Counted from the first letter of the stretch, positions 17,073-24,656 are shown. The stretch is 37,916 nucleotides of DNA from Opitutaceae bacterium (GCA_030693515.1 JAUYAK010000021.1:1-37916); one strand, 5' to 3'. Numbers and translations: made by a program. The notes: generated by a model not told the origin, from the sequence alone.

Positions 17073-17228
17073 CTAGTTTTTCCCGCGCAGCCCGCCCATC
17101 AAGTAGATGATGAGCACGATCAGCAGAATCAGGCCAATTCCGCCGCCCCCGATGGCAGGGCCGCCAAAGTAAAATCCGCCGCCACCAAACAAAAGCAACA
17201 GGACAATAATCAGAAGAATAGGATTCAT
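17073..17228 (-). CDS. DUF3309-like small membrane protein (51 aa)
   Basis: Short gene on the minus strand, ATG at 17228, stop at 17073. The peptide begins MNPILLIIVLLLLFGGGGFY, has a Gly-rich middle, a second hydrophobic run (IGLILLIVLIIYLMGG) and a basic end LRGKN. Two hydrophobic stretches around a Gly-rich turn at about 50 residues match the DUF3309 pattern, a family often found beside stress genes; its function is unknown. A CCCCATGG-N19-CTAT site ends 11 bases before the start codon. The cardiolipin-synthase gene follows 50 bases downstream. Confidence 0.75.
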   Translation of the reverse strand: MNPILLIIVLLLLFGGGGFYFGGPAIGGGGIGLILLIVLIIYLMGGLRGKN

Positions 17229-17237
17229 CGGCGCTGA

Positions 17238-17270
17238 GCATAGCAAACTGCGGGAGCGTCTTCCATGGGG
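17238..17270 (-). promoter_or_regulatory. Putative shared promoter before DUF3309/cardiolipin synthase
   Basis: On the minus strand CCCCATGG runs 17270-17263, then 19 bases, then CTAT (17243-17240) within TATGCT. Spacing is identical to the sites at 13888 and 17440. The upstream extension here (GGGTGAAGG) differs from the GGGTAACA of the other two copies. The start codon follows 11 bases after CTAT, so the leader would be very short. Confidence 0.55.
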
Positions 17271-17439
17271 CCTTCACCCACCCAAGCTTTCGCGCCATGA
17301 CCACCGCATGCGGGGCGGGCGCCGGACCCGCCGCTTTCGACCAAGCCCTCGTCGTCACCGATGGCATGCCACGAAACGAAACAGCACAGGCCGCGAGGAA
17401 CGAGCGATAAGGAGAAAACTGGCGGCGTGTGGGGTAACA

Positions 17440-17473
17440 CCCCATGGCGGCCCATCGCGCTCCGGTCTATAGT
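17440..17473 (+). promoter_or_regulatory. Putative shared promoter before nitroreductase-like gene
   Basis: CCCCATGG (17440-17447), 19 bases, CTAT (17467-17470) within TATAGT (17468-17473), 29 bases before the ATG at 17500. Sixteen bases from 17432 (GGGTAACACCCCATGG) are identical to 13880-13895. GGGGT and ACCCC (17431-17443) form a small inverted repeat around AAC. It is divergent from the DUF3309 site, the two lying about 170 bases apart. Confidence 0.6.
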
Positions 17474-17499
17474 CGCTTGTTCAAAATCAATTTCTCCCC

Positions 17500-18135
17500 A
17501 TGCCCGACTTCACCAACACCTCCGCGCCCTCCGTCGAACAAGTCACTCCCGCGGGTCCGCTTCACGAACGCATCGTGGATCGATGGAGCCCCTACGGCTT
17601 CGCGGAATATCCGGTGCAGAACGACGAGCTTGAGTCGTTGCTTGAGGGCGCGCGGTGGGCCGCCTCGTCCTACGATGGCCAACTTTGGACCTATTTGGTG
17701 GCGAACCGGTCTGCTCCCGAGGAATTCGAGCAACTCCTTTCGTGCCTGGTGCCGGAGAACCAGCAGTGGGCCAAGGCCGCACCCGTGCTCGTGCTAAGCA
17801 TCGTCAGACGGCGGCCCTCAAAAATCAGCCCAGACGATCTGGCCGCCGTGCATGAACTCGGCATGTCTTCCGCGCATCTCGCGCGGGAGGCGACCGCGCG
17901 CGGGCTTTCCATTCACCAAGTGCTGGGTATCTTCGCTGATCGCGCGCGCGACCTCTACGGGATTCCGGAGGATTTTGAAGCCTGGGCGGCCATGGCCATC
18001 GGATACGACGAGCGCACCGAAAAATTGCCCGAGACTACGCGGCCGCGCGATCGGGCGCCGCGAGCACAGAAGCCAGCCCGTAGGTTTGCCGCCCGTGGCT
18101 CACGAGCATTGCGGACTGCAGCTATGGCCGGGTAA
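17500..18135 (+). CDS. Nitroreductase family protein, C-terminus altered
   Basis: 211 residues of the FMN-dependent nitroreductase fold. Family signatures are RWSPYGF near residue 28, ARWAASSYDGQLWTYLVAN (FMN/phosphate loop) near 50-70, HELGMSSAHLAREATARGLSIHQ at about 122-145 and a YGIPEDFE...AIGY stretch. Such enzymes reduce nitro compounds, quinones or flavins with NAD(P)H. The last 25 residues (after RDRAPRAQKP) are unlike the usual conserved ending. A neighbouring frame reads PVG...AHEH, which suggests one or two small indels near the 3' end; the stop is followed at once by a VOC pseudogene. It is probably still functional, as the core is intact, but this is uncertain. A promoter-like CCCCATGG site lies upstream. 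Confidence 0.75.
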   Translation: MPDFTNTSAPSVEQVTPAGPLHERIVDRWSPYGFAEYPVQNDELESLLEGARWAASSYDGQLWTYLVANRSAPEEFEQLLSCLVPENQQWAKAAPVLVLSIVRRRPSKISPDDLAAVHELGMSSAHLAREATARGLSIHQVLGIFADRARDLYGIPEDFEAWAAMAIGYDERTEKLPETTRPRDRAPRAQKPARRFAARGSRALRTAAMAG

Positions 18136-18163
18136 CGCGCCGCAGTTTTATCCCGCCCGGTGC

Positions 18164-18546
18164 GCCATCGGCTTGCTCCAATCGGCCTCGGGCGACGCCG
18201 CTGACGAAGAGTCGAAACCGGGCGATTGGAACTGGTTCGTGCTCTATGTGCGCGACCAAAGATCGTCTCGGCCTTTTATCGGCAAGTCATCCGCCATGAT
18301 GTGACTCCCGACCTCCGCAGCGACCGGAAAGATGATTTCGTCCTTTCCAGCGGCGGCCTGGCCCGCGCTGGCGTGGCCCCGCTCCCCGCACACAAGGACG
18401 CGAAACCCGGCTGGCTGGGTGTGGTCCGCATGGAGAGCATCGACGAAGCGATGCAACGGTTCAAAAAGCTTGGCGGAGAAATCTTGGGGCCTCCGCGTGC
18501 TGCCGCCTACGAAAGCCGTTTCGCTATCATCGGCGATTCCGCCGGC
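18164..18546 (+). pseudogene. Truncated, frameshifted VOC (glyoxalase-fold) protein
   Basis: Remnant of the second half of a tandem-VOC protein. Frame 2 reads AIGLLQSASGDAADEESKPG then DWNWFVLYVRD up to about 18256. Homology then continues in frame 1 with PKIVSAFYRQVI, DFVLSSGGLARAGVAPLP, KPGWLGVVRMESIDEAM and SRFAIIGDSAG. Adding one C in GACCAAAG (to give GAC-CCA-AAG) would restore the frame, so a single-base deletion near 18257 is the simplest explanation. The first VOC domain and a start codon are missing, and the last residues of the family are lost after 18546. Only about 30 bases separate it from the nitroreductase stop, suggesting a deletion joined the two genes. Confidence 0.75.
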
Positions 18547-18682
18547 GACGATGCGCGGGGGAGCGGTGCCTCACGTCTCGACCCCTGCCCAGCTCCAAGA
18601 CCTGAGCGCCTCCTCGGCAACACGCCGCGCAACAGGCTGCGGCCGTTGGGCCTAGAGCCCCTCGCCGCTGCGCCGTTCACGC

Positions 18683-19810
18683 TCAATAAGCGCGGGATAC
18701 CGAGATCGAACCGAAATTATTGTAGTAGCCGCGCTGCGCCTTGAACTCCCGCGTGCGCCACACCTGCGTGTAGGTAAGCTGCCACCGGCCGGCGATGAGA
18801 CCAATCCCGGCGGTGAGGTCACCCACAAAAGGCTCCTTGTTCACGGAGCGGCTGGATCGAAACGTGTTTCCATCGAGAAAAATATCGTGCGCCACCGCGC
18901 GCCCGTCGGCCGCGCCAAAAGCGAACACGCTGAAATTGCGATCGAGCGCCACTCGCGGATCGAGATCATCGGCGGGCGTGCCACCCACGCTGCCGGGGCG
19001 CGCGAGCTGCACCCCGAAGTCGCTGGGCAAGTTGAGCCCGAAGCGCAACGTGCCGCCCGCGTTGGCGTAGGCCTGCACATTGCCGAGGCTCACACCGGCA
19101 TGGGGCACGAGATCGACGCCCAGGGTCTGGACCAGCGCCCGGGCGTAGAGCCGCCACCGACGCTCATACACGAGATTCACGCCCAGTTCATCACGGAGCT
19201 GATAGTCCCAGCCGCGCGGCCGGGTCGCGCCGCTCCACTGATGCACGATGCGCTGTGAATCCTCCGCGAGACTGTGCGGCCCGATGAGGCCGGCCTGAAT
19301 CGCGACGGTATCCGAAATCGTCGGAGTCTTGCTGACGAACGCCAGCTCCAGATAAAGCCAGCCCGCATACGGCCGATCGAGCGGATCGGGGTTGATCCGC
19401 CTGATGTCGCGCGGGGTGTAGATGTTTTGCCCCAAGGCGAAGCCAAGATTTTTCTGGCCCCCTGTCCGGTTCACGAATGGCAGGAGGTCGATGAAGGTTT
19501 TTCGCCAGCCAACCTGACCCCAATCGACGAGGTCCGCCGAAAGCCACGAAAATTTAAGCCCGTTGGTGTAGTGCTCATCGGTGCCCGTAAATGTGTCGTT
19601 CTCGAAATAGACGGTGAACACCGGCGCCGAGCGGGCCCGCTCGGTGGACATGGGCGCGGCGGGAGTCTGCGCGAGCAGTCCACTGGCCAAGGTCAGGCCA
19701 GCCAGCGAGCAGGCGGCGATGGCCGCGAACGACGACAGTGCAAAGCGAAGTGTCGCAGCGGAGGAACGAGGGCACGCCAAAGTGATTTTCTGCATTTTGT
19801 CCCTCAGCAT
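18683..19810 (-). CDS. lpxR: LpxR-type lipid A deacylase (DUF2219) outer-membrane protein
   Basis: 375 residues. The N-terminal basic/hydrophobic segment (about 20-48, ending LLAQT) is a signal peptide. The family hallmark FENDTFTGTDEHYTNGLKFS at 69-88 carries the N71-D72 pair, and VHQW at 189-192 carries H190, matching the catalytic and calcium-site residues of Salmonella LpxR. RPRGWDYQLRDELGVNL and many alternating strands fit a 12-strand outer-membrane barrel ending in an aromatic residue (SRAY). It should remove the 3'-acyloxyacyl chain of lipid A. The ATG at 19810 gives a good signal peptide; 19795 is an alternative. It converges on the VOC pseudogene. An ACACCCCAT word lies 23 bases upstream. 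Confidence 0.85.
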   Translation of the reverse strand: MLRDKMQKITLACPRSSAATLRFALSSFAAIAACSLAGLTLASGLLAQTPAAPMSTERARSAPVFTVYFENDTFTGTDEHYTNGLKFSWLSADLVDWGQVGWRKTFIDLLPFVNRTGGQKNLGFALGQNIYTPRDIRRINPDPLDRPYAGWLYLELAFVSKTPTISDTVAIQAGLIGPHSLAEDSQRIVHQWSGATRPRGWDYQLRDELGVNLVYERRWRLYARALVQTLGVDLVPHAGVSLGNVQAYANAGGTLRFGLNLPSDFGVQLARPGSVGGTPADDLDPRVALDRNFSVFAFGAADGRAVAHDIFLDGNTFRSSRSVNKEPFVGDLTAGIGLIAGRWQLTYTQVWRTREFKAQRGYYNNFGSISVSRAY

Positions 19811-19833
19811 GGGCGAAACAGGCAGCGGGCGAA

Positions 19834-19846
19834 ATGGGGTGTAGCC
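19834..19846 (-). promoter_or_regulatory. ACACCCCAT / inverted repeat upstream of lpxR
   Basis: On the minus strand GGGGCTACACCCC is a small imperfect inverted repeat (arms GGGG and CCCC) that contains ACACCCCAT (19842-19834). It resembles GGGGTAACACCCCAT at 17431-17445. No CTAT follows at the 19-base distance, so this may be only an activator or operator version of the site. It lies between the terminator of the RRM gene and the lpxR start. Confidence 0.35.
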
Positions 19847-19853
19847 CCACCAT

Positions 19854-19882
19854 AAAAAAAGCGGGGTGCCGAAGCACCCCGC
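19854..19882 (-). terminator. Rho-independent terminator of the RRM gene
   Basis: On the minus strand a perfect nine-pair stem GCGGGGTGC / GCACCCCGC (19882-19874 and 19869-19861) closes a TTCG tetraloop and is followed by seven T residues (19860-19854). It lies 38 bases after the RRM stop codon and upstream of the lpxR gene on the same strand, so lpxR needs its own promoter. Confidence 0.93.
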
Positions 19883-19920
19883 CTGAGAGTCACACGCGAC
19901 GGCTGGCGTCGCGGTTGGGA

Positions 19921-20247
19921 TCAATAGCGCGACTGGAACGCACCGGCCCGGCGATCCGGGCTGCTGAAATTGCGTCCGCCACCGGAGCCGCCCATGGCTT
20001 CCTTGGGCTTGGCTTCGTTGACCGTGAGCTGGCGGCCATCAAGGTCGAAGCCGTTCATCTTGTCGATGGCGGCCTTGGCCTCGTCGGCGGTGCCCATGGT
20101 CACGAAGGCAAAGCCGCGCGGGCGGCCCGTCTCGCGATCCGTGGCGATGTAAACGTCGGTCACAGCGCCGAATTTGCCGAAGGCGTCACGGAGATCGGCC
20201 TCGGAGGTCTTGAAGGACATATTTCCAACGTAAAGTTTGGAGTTCAT
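19921..20247 (-). CDS. RRM-domain RNA-binding protein
   Basis: 108 residues with one RNA-recognition motif over about 3-80. RNP2 is KLYVGNM (4-10) and RNP1 is RGFAFVTM (44-51), both with the aromatic residues that stack on RNA. The tail (85-108) is Gly/Arg/Ser-rich (GGSGGGRNF, DRRAGAFQSRY), as in cyanobacterial and other bacterial glycine-rich Rbp proteins, which are often cold-induced. The ATG at 20247 starts directly before the RRM; the frame is open upstream to 20355 but that part is not domain-like. It is monocistronic, with its own terminator at 19854-19882. Confidence 0.92.
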   Translation of the reverse strand: MNSKLYVGNMSFKTSEADLRDAFGKFGAVTDVYIATDRETGRPRGFAFVTMGTADEAKAAIDKMNGFDLDGRQLTVNEAKPKEAMGGSGGGRNFSSPDRRAGAFQSRY

Positions 20248-20549
20248 GGATGATGTTTCGTCTGCTTCGTCTGCTGTCAGCCCGTTCCCGAATGTCGGGT
20301 TTCGAATCATCATCTGAACCAAAAGCTCACCTGAAGACTCACCAGCTACTGTCATCTAACGCTATCAACGAGCCGTGACCGTCGCTGAACTCCCGCCATA
20401 CGCAAGGAGTATCTCGTTGCATGCCCCGGCGCGCTGGGCACTCGTTTCAACCCAAGGGCCTGGCCCGACACTCGTTTGCGGCAGTGCGAAAGGAAACGGC
20501 GTATGGCGGTCGCGTTTGCCGATCCGCTTGCAGTATGCTCCCTCCAACC
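20248..20549. other. 302-bp divergent intergenic region
   Basis: Lies between the RRM gene (minus) and the DUF3892 gene (plus). For a cold-shock-type Rbp a long 5' leader would fit here, but I see no conserved cold box. GAAACATCATCC just before the RRM start has no clear Shine-Dalgarno. TATGCT at 20534-20539 could be a -10 box for the DUF3892 gene, but no matching -35 box is convincing. Confidence 0.4.
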
Positions 20550-20837
20550 ATGGCCCGACCCTACCGCCGCCGCGCAGTCTCCACCGTCAACCGCGCCTAT
20601 AGCCACGATCCGCTCGAACGCATCGAGGCCATCGGCGGCGTGAACGCTGACCGCACGCGCTGGCAGCTCTCGCAGGTCGCCGCCACTGCGGCGATCGACG
20701 CGGGGACCGACGAGTTTTTCGTCCTCAACGAGGGCCATCCCGTGAAGCTCGTCGTGCTCAACCACGGCGGCCAGAAATACCTCGCGACCGAGCGCGAAAA
20801 AACCCACCCGGACGATCTGCTGAGTTTGCTGCCGTAG
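20550..20837 (+). CDS. DUF3892 domain protein
   Basis: 95 residues. The conserved part is RIEAIGGVNADRTRWQLSQV...AIDAGTDEFFVLNEGHPVKLVVLNHGGQKYLATE...HPDDLLSLLP, which matches the DUF3892 pattern (IxxIGGxN-xxxRWxLSxxxAIxxI, then NGxxYLxT and HPDxLLxLP). The function of DUF3892 is unknown; it is a small cytoplasmic fold. The ATG at 20550 (MARPYRRRAV) gives the expected length; an upstream in-frame codon at 20421 would add an unlikely basic extension. It converges on the mqo gene. Confidence 0.82.
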   Translation: MARPYRRRAVSTVNRAYSHDPLERIEAIGGVNADRTRWQLSQVAATAAIDAGTDEFFVLNEGHPVKLVVLNHGGQKYLATEREKTHPDDLLSLLP

Positions 20838-20875
20838 CCGCCAAGACCGTTTCCCGTTTGCTACGCCTCGCCTGG

Positions 20876-20894
20876 GGCCCCTCACCTTGGGGCC
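20876..20894. terminator. Weak hairpin between convergent DUF3892 and mqo genes
   Basis: GGCCCC (20876-20881) and GGGGCC (20889-20894) form a six-pair stem around a seven-base loop, in the short gap between two convergent stop codons. There is no real T tract on either strand, so the role as a terminator rests mainly on position. Confidence 0.3.
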
Positions 20895-20913
20895 ATTATC
20901 GTTAAAGACCGGC

Positions 20914-22416
20914 TTACCCCGACGTGTTCGTGATGCGCAATTGCAGGAGGTCGTCGATCTCCGCGGAGCGGCGCGCGTAGTCGCTGGCCGCGGCAGGCTG
21001 ACCGAGGTCCGTGTCAAAGGTTGGGATCATCGCTTTCATGCAGGCGTAGCCGTCGGACGCGCGGAGTTTTTCCGGAAAACAGGTCTGGATGATTTGCAGC
21101 GCGATGTGGGCGGAGACGGAGGCGCCGGGCGAAGCGCCGAGTAGAGCGGCGAGTGTGCGATTGGGAGCGGTCACGACTTCGGTGCCGAAGTAGAGGCGGC
21201 CAGCGTCCGCTTTTTTCAACGCCTGCACGCGGATGCCGGCATCGACGAGCCGCCAGTCGGCGGCGCGGGCTTCGGGGTAGAATTCGCGCAGCGCGCGCAG
21301 GCGGCATTCCAGGCTTTGCAGAGCCTGCCGCACGAGGAAGCGGACGAGCACGCGGTTGTGCAGGCCGGCGCGGAGGAGCGTGGCGAGATTGCCCGTGCGC
21401 AGCGAGGCCGGCAGGTCCGTCACGCGGCCGGTGCCGTGGAGAAATTTCGTCGTCCATGTGGCGAAGGGCCCGAAGAGCAGCACGCGCTTGCCGTGGAGGT
21501 GGCGCACATCGAGGTGCGGGCCGCCGAGCGCACCTGAGTCGGGCGGCGGCGGCCCGTAGGCCTTGGCAAAGTGGCGCGCGACGACCGCGGGGTTTTCACA
21601 GACGAGCCACTGCCCCGCGATCGGAAACGCACCGAGGCCACGGGCGACGGGCAGCCCGGAGGCCTGGAGCAGGGGCAGCGTGCCGCCGCCGGCGCCGATG
21701 AAAACAAAGCGCGCACGGACGGGCCGCGATTCACCCGACTCGGCATGGCGCACGACGAGCCCCCACCCCTCGGAGGCGCGGCGCAGGTGCGTCACGCGAT
21801 GGCCGGTGAACACCCGACAGCCCTCCTGCGCCCCCAGCCACGCGAGGAGTCGCCGCGAGAGTTCGCCGAAGTTCACATCCGTGCCGGCGTCGATCTTCGT
21901 GGCGGCGATGGGCTCGGCGGCGCGGCCTTCGACGAGGAGCGGCGCCCAGCGGTGAAGCACGTCGCGCTCCGCGGTGAACTCCATCGTGCGGAAAAACGAA
22001 TGCGCGCTCAGCGCGGCATGCCGCGCGCGGAGAAACGCGATGTTCGCATCGCCGCGGACGAAGCTCAGGTGCGGCACCGCGCGGATCCACTCGGCCGGCC
22101 GCGGCGCGAGGCCGTGCGCCACCGCGTAGCTCCAAAACTGGCGCGACTGCTCGAAGCGCGTGAAAATCTCGACGGCCTTCGTGACATCGACCGGCGCGCC
22201 GGCGACGGCGGGCGGCGGCGTGTAGTTGAGTTCGCAGAGTCCTGCGTGGCCGGTGCCGGCGTTGTTCCAGCCGTCGGAGCTTTCCCGCGCGAGTTCGGAG
22301 GCCGCCTCGTAAACCTCAATCGATAGCCGCGGATCGAGCCGCTTGAGCATCACGCCCAGATGGGCGGACATGATGCCGCCGCCGATGAGCACGACGTCCG
22401 GGTCAGGAGTGGGCAT
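20914..22416 (-). CDS. mqo: Malate:quinone oxidoreductase
   Basis: About 500 residues, the normal length. The N-terminus PDVVLIGGGIMSAHLGVMLKRLDP is the Rossmann FAD-binding motif, followed by family-typical SSDGWNNAGTGHAGLCELNYTP. Further signatures are FVFIGAGGGTLPLLQASGLPVARG, a GAFPIAGQWLVCENP stretch and VTAPNRTLAALLGASPGASVS near the end. It is a peripheral inner-membrane flavoprotein that oxidises malate to oxaloacetate and passes electrons to quinone, linking the TCA cycle and respiration. The ATG at 22416 is preferred; 22434 would add six residues. It is divergent from the secreted protein at 22663. Confidence 0.95.
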   Translation of the reverse strand: MPTPDPDVVLIGGGIMSAHLGVMLKRLDPRLSIEVYEAASELARESSDGWNNAGTGHAGLCELNYTPPPAVAGAPVDVTKAVEIFTRFEQSRQFWSYAVAHGLAPRPAEWIRAVPHLSFVRGDANIAFLRARHAALSAHSFFRTMEFTAERDVLHRWAPLLVEGRAAEPIAATKIDAGTDVNFGELSRRLLAWLGAQEGCRVFTGHRVTHLRRASEGWGLVVRHAESGESRPVRARFVFIGAGGGTLPLLQASGLPVARGLGAFPIAGQWLVCENPAVVARHFAKAYGPPPPDSGALGGPHLDVRHLHGKRVLLFGPFATWTTKFLHGTGRVTDLPASLRTGNLATLLRAGLHNRVLVRFLVRQALQSLECRLRALREFYPEARAADWRLVDAGIRVQALKKADAGRLYFGTEVVTAPNRTLAALLGASPGASVSAHIALQIIQTCFPEKLRASDGYACMKAMIPTFDTDLGQPAAASDYARRSAEIDDLLQLRITNTSG

Positions 22417-22662
22417 GGGAATAGTTTGTAGCACGAAGACGCAAAGCGCGCGAACGTCGCAGCCAAGACACGGTTTGGCCGTGGGTCAGTTTGAATCCGA
22501 TCAGACCGGTGGTCGGGGATTCGCCCCGCGCGCCGTTGGAGCAAAGAGCCCCCTCCGCCACCAAACGGCCCCACGCCCCACTCGCCGAGCATTTGACAGC
22601 GAGCACGGCGGATTGAACCATGGCGGGAACTTGGCGGCAGTCGGCGTGACGGATCGGTTGGT

Positions 22663-24588
22663 ATGCGCCGCATCGCCTTCACCTCTATGAGTATCAAAAT
22701 AACCACCCGCCGTTTACTGCGTGTTCTGGGCCTGCTGCCCGCGCTAGCCGCGCTCGCGTGCATGCCGGCTTTCGCCGCCGACGCCGCGAACCGCGCCGCG
22801 CCCAGCGACAAAAACACGATCGTCTCGACGACCCCGCAGGCGATCGAGGCGGAGGGCTCCGGCGCGCACGGGCAGTTGGTCGTCACCGCGGAGGTGGTCA
22901 GCCCCGAGTCGCGCACCGATCTAGTCTTCACCATCACGGCGGAGCCGCTGTATGGGCGCGTGGGACTGGCAGGGGGCGGCGATGAGGTGGATTTCTACAA
23001 GAACAAGACTTCGCGGCTCGGCTATTTCGCGTATCAGCCGCAGGAGGGTTACGCGGGCCCGGACTCGTTCGCCTACACCGTGCGCAACGAAACCTCCGGC
23101 CTCGTCTTCAAGAATACGGTCGCGATCAAGGTGAAGGCCCCTCCGGCGGTGGTGATGCCGAAGTTCGAGGTCGATGCCACCCGCGAGCGTTTAATCACCC
23201 CTCGCGGTGTCGTGCTCACGACGCGCCCGAACACGCCGGTCGCTCACGCGTTGCCCAGCCATGAGGATTTCATGGCGGCGACGGACCGCATCGGCATCGC
23301 AAGCCCGAAGGTCTCCTATCTGCTGGACGACAAGGCCAAGCCGCAAAACGGCACAGCCAAGCTCGATCGCGCCAGCGGCCAGCTCACCTATGCGCCCAAC
23401 CCGGGCTTCATCGGCGAGGAACGTTTCAAGTATTACACCATCGACGAAAACAACGCGCACCTGGGTGTGGAGAATGTCGTCTCGGTCCGCGTCGAGCCGA
23501 TCCGCATCGTGAAACGGATGGCGGTCGATCGCTCCCACAGCCGCGAGGTCGACCTCGTGTTCGTCATCAACAATTCGCCCTCGATGGCGGCGCACCAGAG
23601 CCGCATCGCGTCCAACCTGAGCCGCTTTCGGCAGCTCTTCCACACGCGCGATCTCGATTACCGCATCGGCGTGCTCACGACCGATTTCGTGAACGCCGAT
23701 CCGAGCCGCCGCCCCGACGATCAGCGCTACTTCAAGGAGGTCCGCTCCATTGAACTCGATCAGGCGGGCAAGCCCGTGCTCGACAGCCGCGGCCGGGAGA
23801 AGTCGGTCACCAAGCGCGTCGCGAGCAACGGCACGCTCGTCACGCTCCCTGTGCTCGACCATCCTTGGGTCACGCCCCGGACGCCCGACAGCCTCTTCGC
23901 CGAACTCGTGAAGGTCGGCACCAAGGGCGACAGCAACCGCACCGCCTTCACCTCCGTGTATAATTTCGTCGTGGGCTACTACAACCAGCAGCACGCGTTC
24001 CTGCGCCCCCAGGCCACCACCATCGTGGTCTTCTTCATGGACGAGGAGGAGACGCGCATGGCCCTGTGGAAGGAGCAACGGAACGGTCCGCCCCAGGCCG
24101 AATGGATCGAAAACGGCAAACTCCCCGAACTGATCGATCACTACAACGCCCGCACGCCGCAAAAGCGCCAGACTCTCGATGGCTACATCAACTACTGGGT
24201 GCTGCGCCCCTTCATCATCGCCAAGGGCAACAAGCGCGGAAAGCTCGAGATGCACGCGGTGGTGTCGCCCAGCAACATCTCCCACCGGCGCGCCGCCGAA
24301 CTCACGGGCGGCACGGTCCTGAACATCGAGTCCGATTTCTCCGGCCCGCTCGCCGCGCTCGGCGACCGCATCGCCGACACCGTCGCCGTCGCGCTCGAGC
24401 CGACCGAGGGCCTCGCGACGCTCTACAAAAAGAGCCTGCGCGTGCTGGTCGATGGCCAGGAAGTGCGCCCCGACCCGCAAAACGGCTACGTTTACGACGA
24501 ACTCACCCACAGCATCCGCTTCCAAGGCGCCGCCAAGAAACAGGCCTTCCTCGCCAAGATCGACATCACCTACGAGGAACATATGTGA
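22663..24588 (+). CDS. Secreted Ig-like plus VWA-like protein
   Basis: 641 residues. A signal peptide ends near residue 38 (ALAALACMPAFA-AD); ATG codons at 22663 and 22687 are both usable. Two cadherin/Ig-like modules follow: one at about 55-165 with GYFAYQPQEGYAGPDSFAYT and one at about 205-285 with LTYAPNPGFIGEERFKYYTI. Both show the 'GYxGxDSFxYTV' pattern of bacterial repeat adhesins. Residues about 295-570 look like a von Willebrand A fold (DLVFVINNSPSMAAHQSRI, later TTIVVFFMDEEETRM). The metal-site motif DxSxS reads NNSPS, so the first Asp is Asn. Likely exported; partner or ligand unknown. It stands alone, 68 bases upstream of the Cj0069-type gene. Confidence 0.75.
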   Translation: MRRIAFTSMSIKITTRRLLRVLGLLPALAALACMPAFAADAANRAAPSDKNTIVSTTPQAIEAEGSGAHGQLVVTAEVVSPESRTDLVFTITAEPLYGRVGLAGGGDEVDFYKNKTSRLGYFAYQPQEGYAGPDSFAYTVRNETSGLVFKNTVAIKVKAPPAVVMPKFEVDATRERLITPRGVVLTTRPNTPVAHALPSHEDFMAATDRIGIASPKVSYLLDDKAKPQNGTAKLDRASGQLTYAPNPGFIGEERFKYYTIDENNAHLGVENVVSVRVEPIRIVKRMAVDRSHSREVDLVFVINNSPSMAAHQSRIASNLSRFRQLFHTRDLDYRIGVLTTDFVNADPSRRPDDQRYFKEVRSIELDQAGKPVLDSRGREKSVTKRVASNGTLVTLPVLDHPWVTPRTPDSLFAELVKVGTKGDSNRTAFTSVYNFVVGYYNQQHAFLRPQATTIVVFFMDEEETRMALWKEQRNGPPQAEWIENGKLPELIDHYNARTPQKRQTLDGYINYWVLRPFIIAKGNKRGKLEMHAVVSPSNISHRRAAELTGGTVLNIESDFSGPLAALGDRIADTVAVALEPTEGLATLYKKSLRVLVDGQEVRPDPQNGYVYDELTHSIRFQGAAKKQAFLAKIDITYEEHM

Positions 24589-24656
24589 AGTGTGCCCGTG
24601 TGCGGCCGAGAGATTGACCGGATGGGCCGCGCGATCCACGTTCGCCCTCCCCGTCC

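Noticed and set aside
20352-21017. Minus-strand frame opposite the DUF3892 gene
   Set aside because: No recognisable domain, while the plus strand has a clear DUF3892 pattern.
22435-22662. Possible RNA gene or regulatory element between mqo and the Ig/VWA-like gene
   Set aside because: I looked for a tRNA-like fold, terminator and the CCCCATGG pattern; a CCATGG at about 22618 has no CTAT at the right distance and nothing else stands out.
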